Source of the DNA: Bradyrhizobium sp. ISRA430 | GTDB lineage: Bacteria; Pseudomonadota; Alphaproteobacteria; Rhizobiales; Xanthobacteraceae | NCBI RefSeq assembly: GCF_029909975.1 | Contig: NZ_CP094516.1 | Coordinates: forward strand, 8,100,501-8,164,500 | DNA: 64,000 nt | Direction: 5' to 3' | In this document: piece by piece, positions 34,104 to 43,595 of the stretch | How the letters are laid out: every line of letters begins with the position of its first letter | Position numbering within the stretch: position 1 is the first letter of the stretch | The notes under the pieces: model-generated | What the model saw: the letters and a program-made list of their open reading frames with translations, nothing else | Database searches by the model: none | Told to the model about the DNA's origin: nothing | Made by a program: the position numbers and the translations under genes

Positions 34104-35216
34104 TCAGGATCTGCCTTTCAGAAATCCGATGCGGCCGTAGAGCGCATCGCTTGCCAGCACGAAGACAAAGATGACGCCCTGGAGCACCAGCACGGAGGCA
34201 TCGGGTAGCCCCAGGCGGCGTTGCAACAGCCCGCCGCTGGCGCTGATGCCGCCGAGCAGGATCGCTACAGGGATAATCGCGAGCGGATTTTGCCTCGCCA
34301 GGAATGCGACGAGAATGCCGGTGAAGCCGTAACCCGCGGCGAGATTGGCATTGGTGCGCCCTTGCACGGCTGCGACCTCGACCATGCCCGCAAGGCCAGC
34401 GGCGCCGCCGGCGAGGAAGCAGATGGTCAAAATGAGCTTGCTGACGCCGAGGCCAACGATCTTCGCGGCGCGGATGTTGCCGCCGGCGACCCGCGCGGCG
34501 AAGCCGAACACGGTGTGATATATCAGGATGTAGGCGGCGATGGCCGCGATCAATCCGAAGACGAGACCCCAATGCACGTCCGTGCCGGGGATCGTGCCGA
34601 TCATGTTGGCGGCGCCGATCTCGCGGGTTGAGGGCTTGTTGAGGCTGGCGGGGTCCCGCATCACGCCTTCGACGAGATGATTGAGGATCGCGAGCGCGAT
34701 ATAGACGAGCAGCAGGCTTGAGATCGTCTCGTTGACGCCGCGATATTGACGCAGCGCGCCCGACAGCGTGATCCACAAGCCGCCGCCGATCGCGCCGGCG
34801 CAGACCATGGCGATCTGGATCGCGAGCGGGGGCAGGCCTTGCAGCGCCAGCGCGGCGCTGGTCGCCGACAACGCGCCGATCAGCAGCGCGCCTTCGCCGC
34901 CGATGATGACCATGCCGAGCTGCGCCGGTAGTGCCGTGCAGAGCGCGGTAAGGATCAGGGGCGCCGCGCGCGTCAGCGTGTTCTGCCAGGAGAACCAGGT
35001 GCCGAAGGCGCCCTGATACATATAGAAATAGAGATCGAGCGGGTTTTTGCCGAACAGCGCGACGAAAACGCCGAACACCGCGAGCGCGCCGACGAGCGCC
35101 GCGCCCGGGATTAGGACATACTCGATGGTCGCGCCGTGGCGCTGGAGAAATCCCGCATCAGCGGCCGGGGCGACGGCCCCGACCGCACCGACGGGATCCG
35201 CCGCTTCCGTGGTCAC
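34104..35216 (-). CDS. ABC importer permease (second importer, YufP-type)
   Basis: 370 residues from GTG 35216, which overlaps the TGA stop of the upstream BMP gene (GTGA). About nine helices. Motifs QLGMVIIGGEGALLIGAL, NETISSLLLVYIALA and AAGYGFTGILVAFLARQNP correspond to the NIGAEGQ, E-x-x-x-x-LML-x-YVA and GYGFTAI-x-VA-L blocks of the other importer. The upstream hydrophilic extension is out of frame over the BMP gene and rejected. Confidence 0.88.
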   Translation of the reverse strand: MTTEAADPVGAVGAVAPAADAGFLQRHGATIEYVLIPGAALVGALAVFGVFVALFGKNPLDLYFYMYQGAFGTWFSWQNTLTRAAPLILTALCTALPAQLGMVIIGGEGALLIGALSATSAALALQGLPPLAIQIAMVCAGAIGGGLWITLSGALRQYRGVNETISSLLLVYIALAILNHLVEGVMRDPASLNKPSTREIGAANMIGTIPGTDVHWGLVFGLIAAIAAYILIYHTVFGFAARVAGGNIRAAKIVGLGVSKLILTICFLAGGAAGLAGMVEVAAVQGRTNANLAAGYGFTGILVAFLARQNPLAIIPVAILLGGISASGGLLQRRLGLPDASVLVLQGVIFVFVLASDALYGRIGFLKGRS

Positions 35217-36322
35217 GAAGTCGCTCCGATCACGCCTTCGACGAGATAGTCCATCTTCTCGAGCTCGGGATCCTGCTGGCCGCGATCTGTGCCGGCCGCG
35301 ATCACCGTCTTGCCCTTGTTGTCCACGATCGGCCCCTTGAAGATGGTGTAGGCACCCGCAGCGAGCTTGGCCTTGATGTCGTCGGCATGTTTGCGTGCTT
35401 CCGCCGACACCGCTTCGCCATAGGGCGAGACTTTGACGATCTCTTCCTTTAGGCCGCCGCGGTAGAAGTTCGGGATCTCTTGGCCGGCGGCGATCATCTT
35501 GACGAACTTGGGATAGAGCGCTTCCCAATTCCACTCGGCACCGGTGAGATAGGCTTTCGGTGCGAGTGCCGACTGGTTGGTGTGATAGCCGCAGACGAAG
35601 GCGCCGCGTCGCGCCGCGTTCTCGACCATGGTCTTCGGACCGTCGACATGGCAGGTCAGCACGTCGACGCCCTGGTCGATCAGGCTGTTGGTGGCCTCGG
35701 CTTCCTTGACCGGCATCGACCAGTCACCGGTGAAGATCACCTGCGTCGTGGCCTTCGGGTTGGCGAGCTTGGCGCCGAGCGTGAAGGCGTTGATGTTGCG
35801 CAGCACCTGTGGGATCGGCTTCGCGGCGACGAAGCCGAGCTTGCCGCTCTTGGAGGTGTAGCCGGCGACGATGCCGGAGATGTACTGGGCCTCGTCAATG
35901 TAGCCGAAATAGCTGCCGGCGTTCTTCGGGTCCTTGTCGCTCCAGAGGCCGCCACAGTGCTCGAAGCGCAGCTTCGGGTACTTGCTGGCCATCTTGACCA
36001 TGTGCGGATTGTAGTAACCGAACGAGGTCGGGAAGAGCAGGGTGGCGCCATCGAGATTGATCATGGACTCGATCGTCTTCTCGACGGCGTCGGTCTCCGG
36101 CACCTTCTCTTCCTCGATGATCTTCAGCCCAGGAATCTTCTTCAGCGCCGCCGCGCCTTGCGCGTGCGCCTGGTTGTAGCCGTAGTCGTCGCGTGAACCG
36201 ACATAGATGAACCCGATGGTCGTCTCGGCCGCGAAGGCCGGGCGTGCGCCAACCGCCGCGCCGAGGGTAAGCGCCGCGCCGCCTTGCAACAGATGCCGTC
36301 GTGAAATCCTGCCAAAATCCAT
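35213..36322 (-). CDS. BMP-family ABC substrate-binding protein with Tat leader
   Basis: 369 residues from ATG 36322 (AAGGGAG eight bases upstream). The leader GRISRRHLLQGGAALTLGAA contains twin arginines, unlike the Sec leader of the paralogue at 23898-24977, implying export in folded form. The mature domain has TIGFIYVGSRDDYGYNQAH, LFPTSFGYYNPHMVKMASK and GFVAAKPIPQVL. First gene of the six-gene operon (BMP, permease, permease, biuret-hydrolase-like, ATPase, deaminase). Ligand may be a purine, ureide or biuret-like compound. Confidence 0.88.
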   Translation of the reverse strand: MDFGRISRRHLLQGGAALTLGAAVGARPAFAAETTIGFIYVGSRDDYGYNQAHAQGAAALKKIPGLKIIEEEKVPETDAVEKTIESMINLDGATLLFPTSFGYYNPHMVKMASKYPKLRFEHCGGLWSDKDPKNAGSYFGYIDEAQYISGIVAGYTSKSGKLGFVAAKPIPQVLRNINAFTLGAKLANPKATTQVIFTGDWSMPVKEAEATNSLIDQGVDVLTCHVDGPKTMVENAARRGAFVCGYHTNQSALAPKAYLTGAEWNWEALYPKFVKMIAAGQEIPNFYRGGLKEEIVKVSPYGEAVSAEARKHADDIKAKLAAGAYTIFKGPIVDNKGKTVIAAGTDRGQQDPELEKMDYLVEGVIGATS

Positions 36323-36441
36323 TGGATGCTCCCTTGGGGGATGGACCGCCCCGATCTCTGGCGGCTGCGCCGGTCTGGCGGAGCCCGGAACAAGGTGTCG
36401 CAAGCTTCGTGCCAGAGGCTATCAGGCGAGCATTCGGATTT

Positions 36442-36455
36442 AATATCATGATATT
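36442..36455. promoter_or_regulatory. Perfect palindrome AATATCATGATATT
   Basis: 14-bp perfect palindrome 120 bp upstream of the Tat-BMP gene, in the 393-bp divergent gap to allC. The AT-rich context (36440-36530) is unusual for this genome and probably marks promoters. Confidence 0.45.
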
Positions 36456-36466
36456 GCTGCAAAAAA

Positions 36467-36493
36467 TTCTCTGTCTGAATCTTTGGCAGAGAA
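36467..36493. promoter_or_regulatory. Inverted repeat TTCTCTG-N13-CAGAGAA
   Basis: 7-bp perfect arms separated by 13 bp, next to the palindrome at 36442-36455 in the same divergent promoter region. Could be an operator for the importer operon or for allC. Confidence 0.35.
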
Positions 36494-36715
36494 GTGTGTG
36501 GTTATTATTTGGGCAGTATTCCATAGTTGTATGCAAGGGAGTTAAGCAGCGTTAACCGGCTGCTGAGTGTGTATCGCGTTGGCTGAGCGGTCTGCCGGCC
36601 GCGGCAACCGTGCTAACCAGTCACCGACTGGGGCGGGCGCCGGCCACGGATTTTTCGCTGGCACCGAACTTGTATCGATTGTCACCAGGACTTGCGCCTC
36701 GGCGCAGTCCCCAGG

Positions 36716-38008
36716 ATGGGAAGCTTGACCGAGATGGCTGCTGGTACCGCCGTTCAGGATGCATCGCTCGGCGAAGAGATAGTCCGTCGCATCAACGAGC
36801 TTGCTGCGATCTCGGAGGAGACGGGCAAGCTCACGCGCATCTATCTCAGCAAGGAGCTGCGTGCGGCCGCGGACCTCATCCTCGGCTGGATGCGCGAGGC
36901 CGGCATGAGCGCCCGTCTCGACGCGATCGGAAACGTCTGCGGCCGCTACGAGGGCGCGCGGCCAGGCGCACCTTGCCTGATGCTGGGCTCGCACTACGAT
37001 ACGGTGCGCGACGCCGGCAAATGGGATGGGCCGCTGGGCGTCATCACGGCGATCGCCTGCGTCGCCGACCTCAACCGTCGCGGCAAGCGCCTGCCGTTCG
37101 CGATCGAGGTTATTGGATTCGCCGACGAAGAGGGCGTGCGCTTCGCCTCGACATTGCTCGGCAGCCGCGCGGTGGCCGGGACTTTCGATGAAAGCGTCTT
37201 GAGTGCGCGTGACCGTGACGGCGTCTCGATGCGCGAGGCGCTCGTGCAGTTCGGTCTCGATCCCGACCATATCGGCGCCGCCGCGCGCGCACGGCGCGAG
37301 CTGCTCGCCTATCTCGAGCTGCACATCGAGCAAGGGCCTGTGCTGGAAGCGCGGCACCTGCCTGTCGGCGTGGTCACCGCGATTGCCGGCGCGACGCGGC
37401 TCGCGGCGCGGCTGACCGGCATGGCCGGTCACGCCGGGACGGTGCCGATGGCGCTGCGGCGTGACGCCCTGACCGGCGCGGCCGAGTGCATCGGCGCGAT
37501 CGAGCAGTTCTGCCGCACCGACGAGGATGGGCTGGTCGGCACCGTCGGCTATCTCCAGGCGAGGCCGGGTGCGACCAATGTCATTCCGGGCGAGGTGTCG
37601 TTCACCATCGACATGCGCGCGCCGACCGACATGCATCGCAAGCGCGCGGTGGCCGAAATCGTCCGCCAGATCGAGGCGATCGCAAAGCGCCGGCAACTCG
37701 CGCTGCAGCTCGACGTCACCCATGAGAACCGCACCGCGCCTTGCGCGCCGTGGCTGAAGGCGCAGATCGCGGAGGCGATCGGAGCCGAAGGCTGCCAGGT
37801 GTTCGAACTGGCGAGCGGCGCCGGCCACGACGGCATGGCGATGATCGACATCGCCGACGTCGCCATGATCTTCGTACGCTGCCGCGGCGGCATCAGCCAT
37901 CACCCTGACGAGCATGTCGAGCTCGCCGACGCCGATGCCGGTGCCCGCGTGCTGCTCAGGGTGATCGAGAATTTCCGACCGCGGGAAGGGCATGCCGACG
38001 CGGGATGA
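36716..38008 (+). CDS. allC: Allantoate amidohydrolase (M20-family, Zn-dependent)
   Basis: 430 residues from ATG 36716. The M20 amidohydrolase motifs are all present: GSHYDTVRDAGKWDGPLGV (metal His and bridging Asp), GFADEEGVRF (catalytic Glu pair), YLELHIEQGPVLEA (metal His), AGHAGTVPMALR, and C-terminal ISHHPDEHV. Allantoate amidohydrolases convert allantoate to ureidoglycine, CO2 and ammonia. N-carbamoyl-L-amino acid hydrolase is the main alternative within the same family. The purine context and the divergent ABC operon favour the former. TTG 36692 or ATG 36758 are alternative starts. Confidence 0.85.
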   Translation: MGSLTEMAAGTAVQDASLGEEIVRRINELAAISEETGKLTRIYLSKELRAAADLILGWMREAGMSARLDAIGNVCGRYEGARPGAPCLMLGSHYDTVRDAGKWDGPLGVITAIACVADLNRRGKRLPFAIEVIGFADEEGVRFASTLLGSRAVAGTFDESVLSARDRDGVSMREALVQFGLDPDHIGAAARARRELLAYLELHIEQGPVLEARHLPVGVVTAIAGATRLAARLTGMAGHAGTVPMALRRDALTGAAECIGAIEQFCRTDEDGLVGTVGYLQARPGATNVIPGEVSFTIDMRAPTDMHRKRAVAEIVRQIEAIAKRRQLALQLDVTHENRTAPCAPWLKAQIAEAIGAEGCQVFELASGAGHDGMAMIDIADVAMIFVRCRGGISHHPDEHVELADADAGARVLLRVIENFRPREGHADAG

Positions 38009-38121
38009 CGATGGCCCGCAAGTTACCATCCCGCAAGTCATCGGGTAGAGATACGAATCAAGCTTGTTTAGGGGGCTGACGGCCAGCCTTCGAGATCACA
38101 CGACATCATCCGATCACGAAT

Positions 38122-39495
38122 ATGAACAGCGACATTTCCTTTCCATCCGATCGCGCAAATCGATTTTACCAGGGCGTAGCGGCGACCTGGATCGCCAACG
38201 CGCTTCAGGCGGTGAATTTTCTCGGTGATCGTTTCCTGAGAGAGTCGCATCATTTGTCCTCGGCGATCGAGGACCTTTACCGGTCCTCGATGAACAAGGC
38301 GTTTTCTGTGACCGAGTCCTTCCTCGTCACGGGAGCGCCGCATGCATCCGCCTACTACCCGCGCGACTTCGCCTGGTTTTATCCCGACGTGCTCGATCCC
38401 GAAACCATCATGGATTCGCAGGACGCGATCCGGCGCGTTCGCTTGCTCGAAAAGAGCGTCCGCCTGATGCTGGAGGCGGTTCGCGCCAACGTCGTCACGA
38501 CGACCATCGTCCCGGCAGGCCGCGCGCGGTATCTCGGCGTGAACTACTTTTCACGCCCCTCGGACACGCTGCTGGGCATTCTTGCCGGTCTGCAACAGAT
38601 GATAAGCGCCGACCGGAGGGAAACGTCCTATCTGGCGATGTCACAATGCGCCCATGCCGGCCGTCTGCTGCTGGCCGAATACGGCATCGACCTGAAGCGC
38701 GCGATATTGCGGCTCGCAAGTGAGCTGGAGCCGTTCGATCGTGATGGCGTCAGGTATTTGCTTTGCGATGTCACGGCACCTCGTTCCGCGGCAACGGACA
38801 CCCGCGCTGAACGCAGGCGTTTCGTGACCAACGCATGCGTCTACACGACGTTTGTGTGGGGCGTGCAACTCGGAGTCATCGACGGATGCGAGCTGAAGCC
38901 GCTGCTCGGGCGCGAACTCTCGCAATACAAGCAAGACCTGCTCCGTCTGTTCGGCAAGGAGGGCTATATCAGGCATTCCCTCGATGGCCCGTCGGGTGCG
39001 CCGGCATCTTCCGTCGCCCTGGATTTCGTCAATGTGCATCATGGCTTTTGGGATCTGAGCGAAACGCGCGAACGCGAGCTGTTCGCGGCCACGACGGATC
39101 TTGTCCTCGCCGAACCGCGCTTTCGCGTACCCGGGACATTCCACTTCCTGGTGTCCGCGGATAATCCACGGAACAAGGTGATCCACAAGATTGCGGCTCC
39201 CGCCTACCAGGGACGTTCCTCCTGGCCGACGTTCAACGTCGAATTTGCCGATCGCATGCTGGATTACGATGAATTCTCAGGAAGCGATGTCTATCGGTCC
39301 TACGCCCAGGGGATATCAAAGGACATTCGTACCGCGACCGAGGTCCACGGCGGATATCAGGAGCTGTTGTCGGAGGAAGGTCTGAAATACCGCACCTGGG
39401 CCTATCGGGGAGCCGTGGCTCACTCCTGGTTTCCCCGCTTCCTGTCCGTCTGGAGCAGGGCGTTCGGAACGCCGCTGCTCCATTGGAATGACTAA
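38122..39495 (+). CDS. Uncharacterised protein, 457 aa, possibly an alpha/alpha-barrel enzyme
   Basis: A soluble protein without signal peptide or membrane helices. Distinctive blocks: HASAYYPRDFAWFYPDVLDP (about 75-94), GVNYFSRPSDTLLGILAGLQ, TNACVYTTFVWGVQLG, FVNVHHGFWDLSE and a Trp/Tyr-rich end with YRTWAYRGAVAHSWFPRFL. The aromatic-plus-acidic motifs between helical stretches recall six-hairpin glycosidase folds, in which RD and aromatic loops line a sugar site, but I cannot assign a family. Its stop codon overlaps that of the convergent aconitase gene by two bases. Not obviously tied to the purine genes. Confidence 0.75.
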   Translation: MNSDISFPSDRANRFYQGVAATWIANALQAVNFLGDRFLRESHHLSSAIEDLYRSSMNKAFSVTESFLVTGAPHASAYYPRDFAWFYPDVLDPETIMDSQDAIRRVRLLEKSVRLMLEAVRANVVTTTIVPAGRARYLGVNYFSRPSDTLLGILAGLQQMISADRRETSYLAMSQCAHAGRLLLAEYGIDLKRAILRLASELEPFDRDGVRYLLCDVTAPRSAATDTRAERRRFVTNACVYTTFVWGVQLGVIDGCELKPLLGRELSQYKQDLLRLFGKEGYIRHSLDGPSGAPASSVALDFVNVHHGFWDLSETRERELFAATTDLVLAEPRFRVPGTFHFLVSADNPRNKVIHKIAAPAYQGRSSWPTFNVEFADRMLDYDEFSGSDVYRSYAQGISKDIRTATEVHGGYQELLSEEGLKYRTWAYRGAVAHSWFPRFLSVWSRAFGTPLLHWND

Positions 39496-42140
39496 CCCGC
39501 CGGAGCGATGTCCCCCGTGCCGGCCGAGACGCCGGACCCGCCCGAGTGCCGTCGCAAGATGAGCGGCAGCAATCCGCCGACGCGCAGAGTCGCGCATTCG
39601 AGGTTGGTTTCTACCGCGGCAATCGCAACAAAGCAGTCGATCTCGGCGTCGTCTCGCAAGATGCGAATGGTGATCGCCGCGCGCGGCTTGAGCGTTTTAG
39701 AGGGCGCGTCGATCTCGAGCCTGTCGTCCGGCCTTAAGCCCAGCGTTTGCGGTCGGCGATCCGGCGGCAACCGTAGCGGCAAGATGCCCATCCCGATCAG
39801 ATTTGAGCGGTGGATACGCTCGAAGCTCGTCGCAAGCACGGCGCGCGCGCCGAGCAGCGCGACGCCCTTCGCAGCCCAGTCGCGCGAGGAGCCCATGCCG
39901 TAACGCTCGCCGGCCACGATGACAACCGGGCGCTTCTCCGCCGCATAGCGCTCGGCGGCAAGCCCGAGCGAGACGCGCTCGCCGGAGGCGGCGAGGATCG
40001 TCTGTCCCGCCGGCAGGTCGGGGCCGAGGAGGTTGTGCACGCTCTTGTTGGTAAAGAGCCCACGCAGCATCACCTCCCAGTTCCCCCGGCGCGCGGCGAA
40101 GACGTTGAGGTCGTTTGGATCCTCGCCGCGTGCGACGAGGTAGCGGGCCGCCTCGCTATTCGCCGCGATCGCGCCCGCGGGCGAGATGTGATCTGTCGTA
40201 ATGTCGTCGCCGAGCACCAGGAGCGGCGTCGCCGCGTAATGTCCGAGGCGTGTTCCGGAGCCGAAGTCCGCAAATGGCGGGCGGCGGATATAGGTGGAGG
40301 CGTCGTCCCAGGGAAACAGTGCCGCGCCGGGAGCTTCGAACGCGGCCCAATCGGCGCTTGCTTCCGCGGCGTCATAGGCGCTGGAGTAGTCGCTCGTGTC
40401 GCGCGCGATCGCCAGCGCGGCATCGATCTCGCGACCCGTCGGCCAGATGTCGGCGAGGCGCACCTCGATGCCGGCCGTATCGTGCGCGATCGGATCGCGC
40501 AGGATGTCGCGTGCGACATCGCCGGCCAGCGCGAAGGCAACGACCAGCGGAGGCGAAGCGAGAAACGCGTGCTCGATCTGGGCATGCACGCGGCCGGGAA
40601 AATTGCGGTTGCCTGACAGCACGGCGACCGGCGTCATTTGCTGTTCCGCCATGGCGCGGGCCATGCGCGGCGCCAGCGGGCCGGAATTGCCGATGCAGGT
40701 CGTGCAGCCATAGCCGACGATGCCGAAGCCGAGCGCCGCGAGATCGTCGAGCAGGCCGGCGCGCCGCAAGTAGCGCTCCGCGGTCGGCGAGCCGGGGGCG
40801 AGCGATGTTTTCACCCAGACGGGCGGCTTGAGCCCGAGGCTGCGCGCCTTGCGGGCGAGGAGACCCGCGGCGATCAGGAGCCTCGGATCCGACGTGTTGG
40901 TGCAGCTCGTGATCGCGGCAATCGCGACCGCACCATCGGCCGGCGGGCTTGCGCGATCCGCATCAGTGCCTGCAAAGCGGCGTTCCAGCGACAGCGCTTC
41001 GGCGGTATTGCCGGCCGCGATACGATCCTGCGGTCGGCGCGGGCCGGCGAGGCTCACCTCGACCGCGTCGAGATCGATGCTGATCGTCTCGGTGTAGCGC
41101 GGCGTCGCCTCGGGATCGAACCAGAGCTTTTGATGGCGCGCATAGGCTTCCACCAGGGCGAGCTGTTCGCGCGACCGGCCGGTCTGCCCGAGATAGTCGA
41201 GCGTCCGGCCGTCGATCGGGAAGTAGCCGGAGTTGGCGCCGAACTCCGGCGTCATGTTGGCGATGACGGCGCGGTCGCCAGCCGAGAGCGCGGAGACGCC
41301 GGGTCCGAAGAACTCGACGAAACGGTCGGCGAGATCAACCTGCCGCAAGCGCGCGGTGACGGTCAGCGCGAGATCGGTCGCCAGCACGCCCTCACGCGGG
41401 CGTCCGGTCAGGCGAACGCCGACGACATCGGGCACGCGCATCGTCACAGGCATGCCGAACATCACGCTTTCGGCCTCGAGCCCGCCGACGCCCCAGGCAA
41501 GCACGCCGATCCCGTTGATCATGGGTGTGTGGCTGTCGGTGCCGATCAGCGTGTCGGGAACGGCCCATGTCTCGCCGTTGCGGCTCGACGTCGTGACGAC
41601 GCTTGCCAGCCGTTCGAGGTTCAGCGTGTGCATGATGCCGGTGCCGGGCGGATGCACGCGTACACCGCTCAGCGCCTGGCTCGCCCATTTCATGAAGCGA
41701 TACCGCTCGCCATTGCGTGTGAGTTCATGCGCCATGTTACGCGCTATGGCGTCCGGCTGCGCAAACACGTCGACGCCGAGCGAGTGATCGGTCGATATGT
41801 CGACCGGGAGCACCGGATTGAGGCGGGTCGGATCGCCGCCGGCTTCGGAAAGTGACGCGCGCAAGCCCGCGATATCCACCAGCGCAGGCCCGCAGGTCGT
41901 GTCGTGCATGAGTATGCGCGACGGCTGGAAGGCGATCTCGCTCTCGCTGCGTCCACTGGCGAGCCACCCGAGGATGGCGGCAACCGATTCATCGCGGTCG
42001 CCGCCGCTGTTGCGCAGGACGTTTTCGAGCAGGATACGCAGGATCACGGGCAGGCGAGGGAGATCCTCGCCCGCTACGGCCGCCATGTCGGCAATGCGAT
42101 AGGTCTGCGACCCGCTCAGCAGCGTTGCGAAATCGATCAT
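39492..42140 (-). CDS. acnA: Aconitate hydratase (AcnA/IRP1 type)
   Basis: 882 residues in AcnA order: N-terminal three domains with GTDSHTPMINGIGVLAWGVGG, [4Fe-4S] ligands in ITSCTNTS and GYGCTTCIGNSG, and the C-terminal swivelling domain with GERYGMGSSRDWAAKG (substrate-binding Arg/Ser). It isomerises citrate and isocitrate or a related tricarboxylate through the cluster. Its operon partner is an MFS permease 21 bases upstream, under a GntR regulator, so it is probably a substrate-inducible accessory aconitase rather than the housekeeping TCA enzyme. Confidence 0.92.
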   Translation of the reverse strand: MIDFATLLSGSQTYRIADMAAVAGEDLPRLPVILRILLENVLRNSGGDRDESVAAILGWLASGRSESEIAFQPSRILMHDTTCGPALVDIAGLRASLSEAGGDPTRLNPVLPVDISTDHSLGVDVFAQPDAIARNMAHELTRNGERYRFMKWASQALSGVRVHPPGTGIMHTLNLERLASVVTTSSRNGETWAVPDTLIGTDSHTPMINGIGVLAWGVGGLEAESVMFGMPVTMRVPDVVGVRLTGRPREGVLATDLALTVTARLRQVDLADRFVEFFGPGVSALSAGDRAVIANMTPEFGANSGYFPIDGRTLDYLGQTGRSREQLALVEAYARHQKLWFDPEATPRYTETISIDLDAVEVSLAGPRRPQDRIAAGNTAEALSLERRFAGTDADRASPPADGAVAIAAITSCTNTSDPRLLIAAGLLARKARSLGLKPPVWVKTSLAPGSPTAERYLRRAGLLDDLAALGFGIVGYGCTTCIGNSGPLAPRMARAMAEQQMTPVAVLSGNRNFPGRVHAQIEHAFLASPPLVVAFALAGDVARDILRDPIAHDTAGIEVRLADIWPTGREIDAALAIARDTSDYSSAYDAAEASADWAAFEAPGAALFPWDDASTYIRRPPFADFGSGTRLGHYAATPLLVLGDDITTDHISPAGAIAANSEAARYLVARGEDPNDLNVFAARRGNWEVMLRGLFTNKSVHNLLGPDLPAGQTILAASGERVSLGLAAERYAAEKRPVVIVAGERYGMGSSRDWAAKGVALLGARAVLATSFERIHRSNLIGMGILPLRLPPDRRPQTLGLRPDDRLEIDAPSKTLKPRAAITIRILRDDAEIDCFVAIAAVETNLECATLRVGGLLPLILRRHSGGSGVSAGTGDIAPAG

Positions 42141-42161
42141 CGTTAGGACCTGACCGTGCAG

Positions 42162-43481
42162 TCAGGCATGTTGCTCGGCCGGTTGCGTCTGTGCCTCATC
42201 GGCGTTTTCCATCCTGGCGAACCAGGTCATCAGGAACGACACGAACAATAACCCGCTGAGGAACAGCAGCCCGCCATAGGTGCTGCCGGTCCAATCCTTG
42301 ATTGCGCCGATGGCGTAGGGGCCGGCGAAGCCGCCGAGATTGCCGATGGAGTTGATCGCCGCGATCGACACGGCCGCGGTCGAGCGCGTCAGGAACAGGC
42401 CGGGCAACGACCAGAACGGCGACTTGAAGGCGTAGATGCCGGCGAGCGAGAGCGAGATCAGCGTCATCGCAATCGCCGGCTGGACCACAAGGCCGGTCAG
42501 CGCGAGCGCGATTGCGCCCCACAATAGCGGAATCGCTGAATGCCTTTGCCGTTCGCCGGTCCGGTCAGAGTTGCGTGACCACAGCACCATCACCACGGTT
42601 GCGAACGCGTAAGGCAGCATCGCGACGAGACCGACTTCAAAATTGGTCAGCGTCGAAGAGAGGCCCTTAATGATCTGCGGCATCCAGAGCCCGATGCCGA
42701 GATTGCCGACCTGGTAGATAAAATAGATCACCGACAGGAACAGCACTTTCGGGTTGGTGATCGCGGCGATGATGCCGAGATGCTGAACATTGCGACGGCC
42801 GGTCTGATCCTTGCGCAGCTCTTCCGTGAGCCAGTCGCGCTCCTGCGGCGTGAGCCACTTCGCCTGCTCGGGTCGATCGGTCATGATGAAAAAGTTGACG
42901 ATGCCGGCGACGATGGCGGGGCCGCCTTCCAGCAGCAGCATCCAGCGCCAGCCGCTCAAGCCGAAGCCGGCGACATGGTCCATGATCCAGGTGCTCAGGG
43001 GCGCGCCGATCAGATAGGATACCGGGATGGCCGCCGTGAACAGTGCAACCGTCGTTGCCTGCTCCTTGGCGCGGAACCAGTAGGTCAGGTAGATGATGAT
43101 GCCGGGGAAGAACCCGGCTTCGGCAACGCCAAGAAGAAAGCGCAGGATGTAGAGCTGCGTCGCGCTCTGCACGAAGGCGCTTGCGGTCGCGACGATGCCC
43201 CAGCTAATCAGGATACGCGAGATCCAGACACGCGCGCCGTATTTGTTGAGGGCGACGTTGCTCGGCACCTCGAACAGAAAATAGCCGATGAAGAAGATAC
43301 CGGCGGCGAAGCCGAAGGCTTCGCTGGACAGCGCGAGTTCCTTGTTCATCTGGAGTGCCGCGTAGCCGATATTGGCGCGGTCGAGATAGGAGATCACGTA
43401 GAGGCCGAAGCAATAAGGCACGATGCGCCAGAACACCTTGCGCGCGGTGGATTGCTCGATGGTCGCTGCCGTGGCGGACAT
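42162..43481 (-). CDS. MFS permease, anion:cation symporter (tartrate/tricarboxylate-like) family
   Basis: 439 residues from ATG 43481. Twelve membrane helices. ACS-family motifs include YVISYLDRANIGYAALQMNK after TM1, GIFFIGYFLFEVPSN in TM2 and RFLLGVAEAGFFPGIIIYLTYWF in TM4. This family takes up carboxylates such as tartrate, phthalate, glucarate or tricarballylate. Co-transcription with the aconitase suggests that a di- or tricarboxylate is imported and processed. The promoter region holds a strong palindrome at 43561-43583. Confidence 0.9.
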   Translation of the reverse strand: MSATAATIEQSTARKVFWRIVPYCFGLYVISYLDRANIGYAALQMNKELALSSEAFGFAAGIFFIGYFLFEVPSNVALNKYGARVWISRILISWGIVATASAFVQSATQLYILRFLLGVAEAGFFPGIIIYLTYWFRAKEQATTVALFTAAIPVSYLIGAPLSTWIMDHVAGFGLSGWRWMLLLEGGPAIVAGIVNFFIMTDRPEQAKWLTPQERDWLTEELRKDQTGRRNVQHLGIIAAITNPKVLFLSVIYFIYQVGNLGIGLWMPQIIKGLSSTLTNFEVGLVAMLPYAFATVVMVLWSRNSDRTGERQRHSAIPLLWGAIALALTGLVVQPAIAMTLISLSLAGIYAFKSPFWSLPGLFLTRSTAAVSIAAINSIGNLGGFAGPYAIGAIKDWTGSTYGGLLFLSGLLFVSFLMTWFARMENADEAQTQPAEQHA

Positions 43482-43560
43482 TGGCGTTCCCTTGCTGCGA
43501 TTCCTTGGGGCTTTCAGGCAACGCCAACCTCCCCCACAGGCGGCGCCTTGTGGGGATGTA

Positions 43561-43583
43561 TGCATTTTATAATATAAAATGCA
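43561..43583. promoter_or_regulatory. Operator-like palindrome in front of the MFS-aconitase operon
   Basis: Perfect 11-bp arms TGCATTTTATA / TATAAAATGCA around a single central A, in an AT-rich stretch between the GntR stop and the MFS start. A related site (18 of 23 positions identical) lies at 44575-44597 before the lactonase gene. Probably the binding site of the adjacent GntR regulator. Confidence 0.75.
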
Positions 43584-43595
43584 ATAGTGCCGCTT

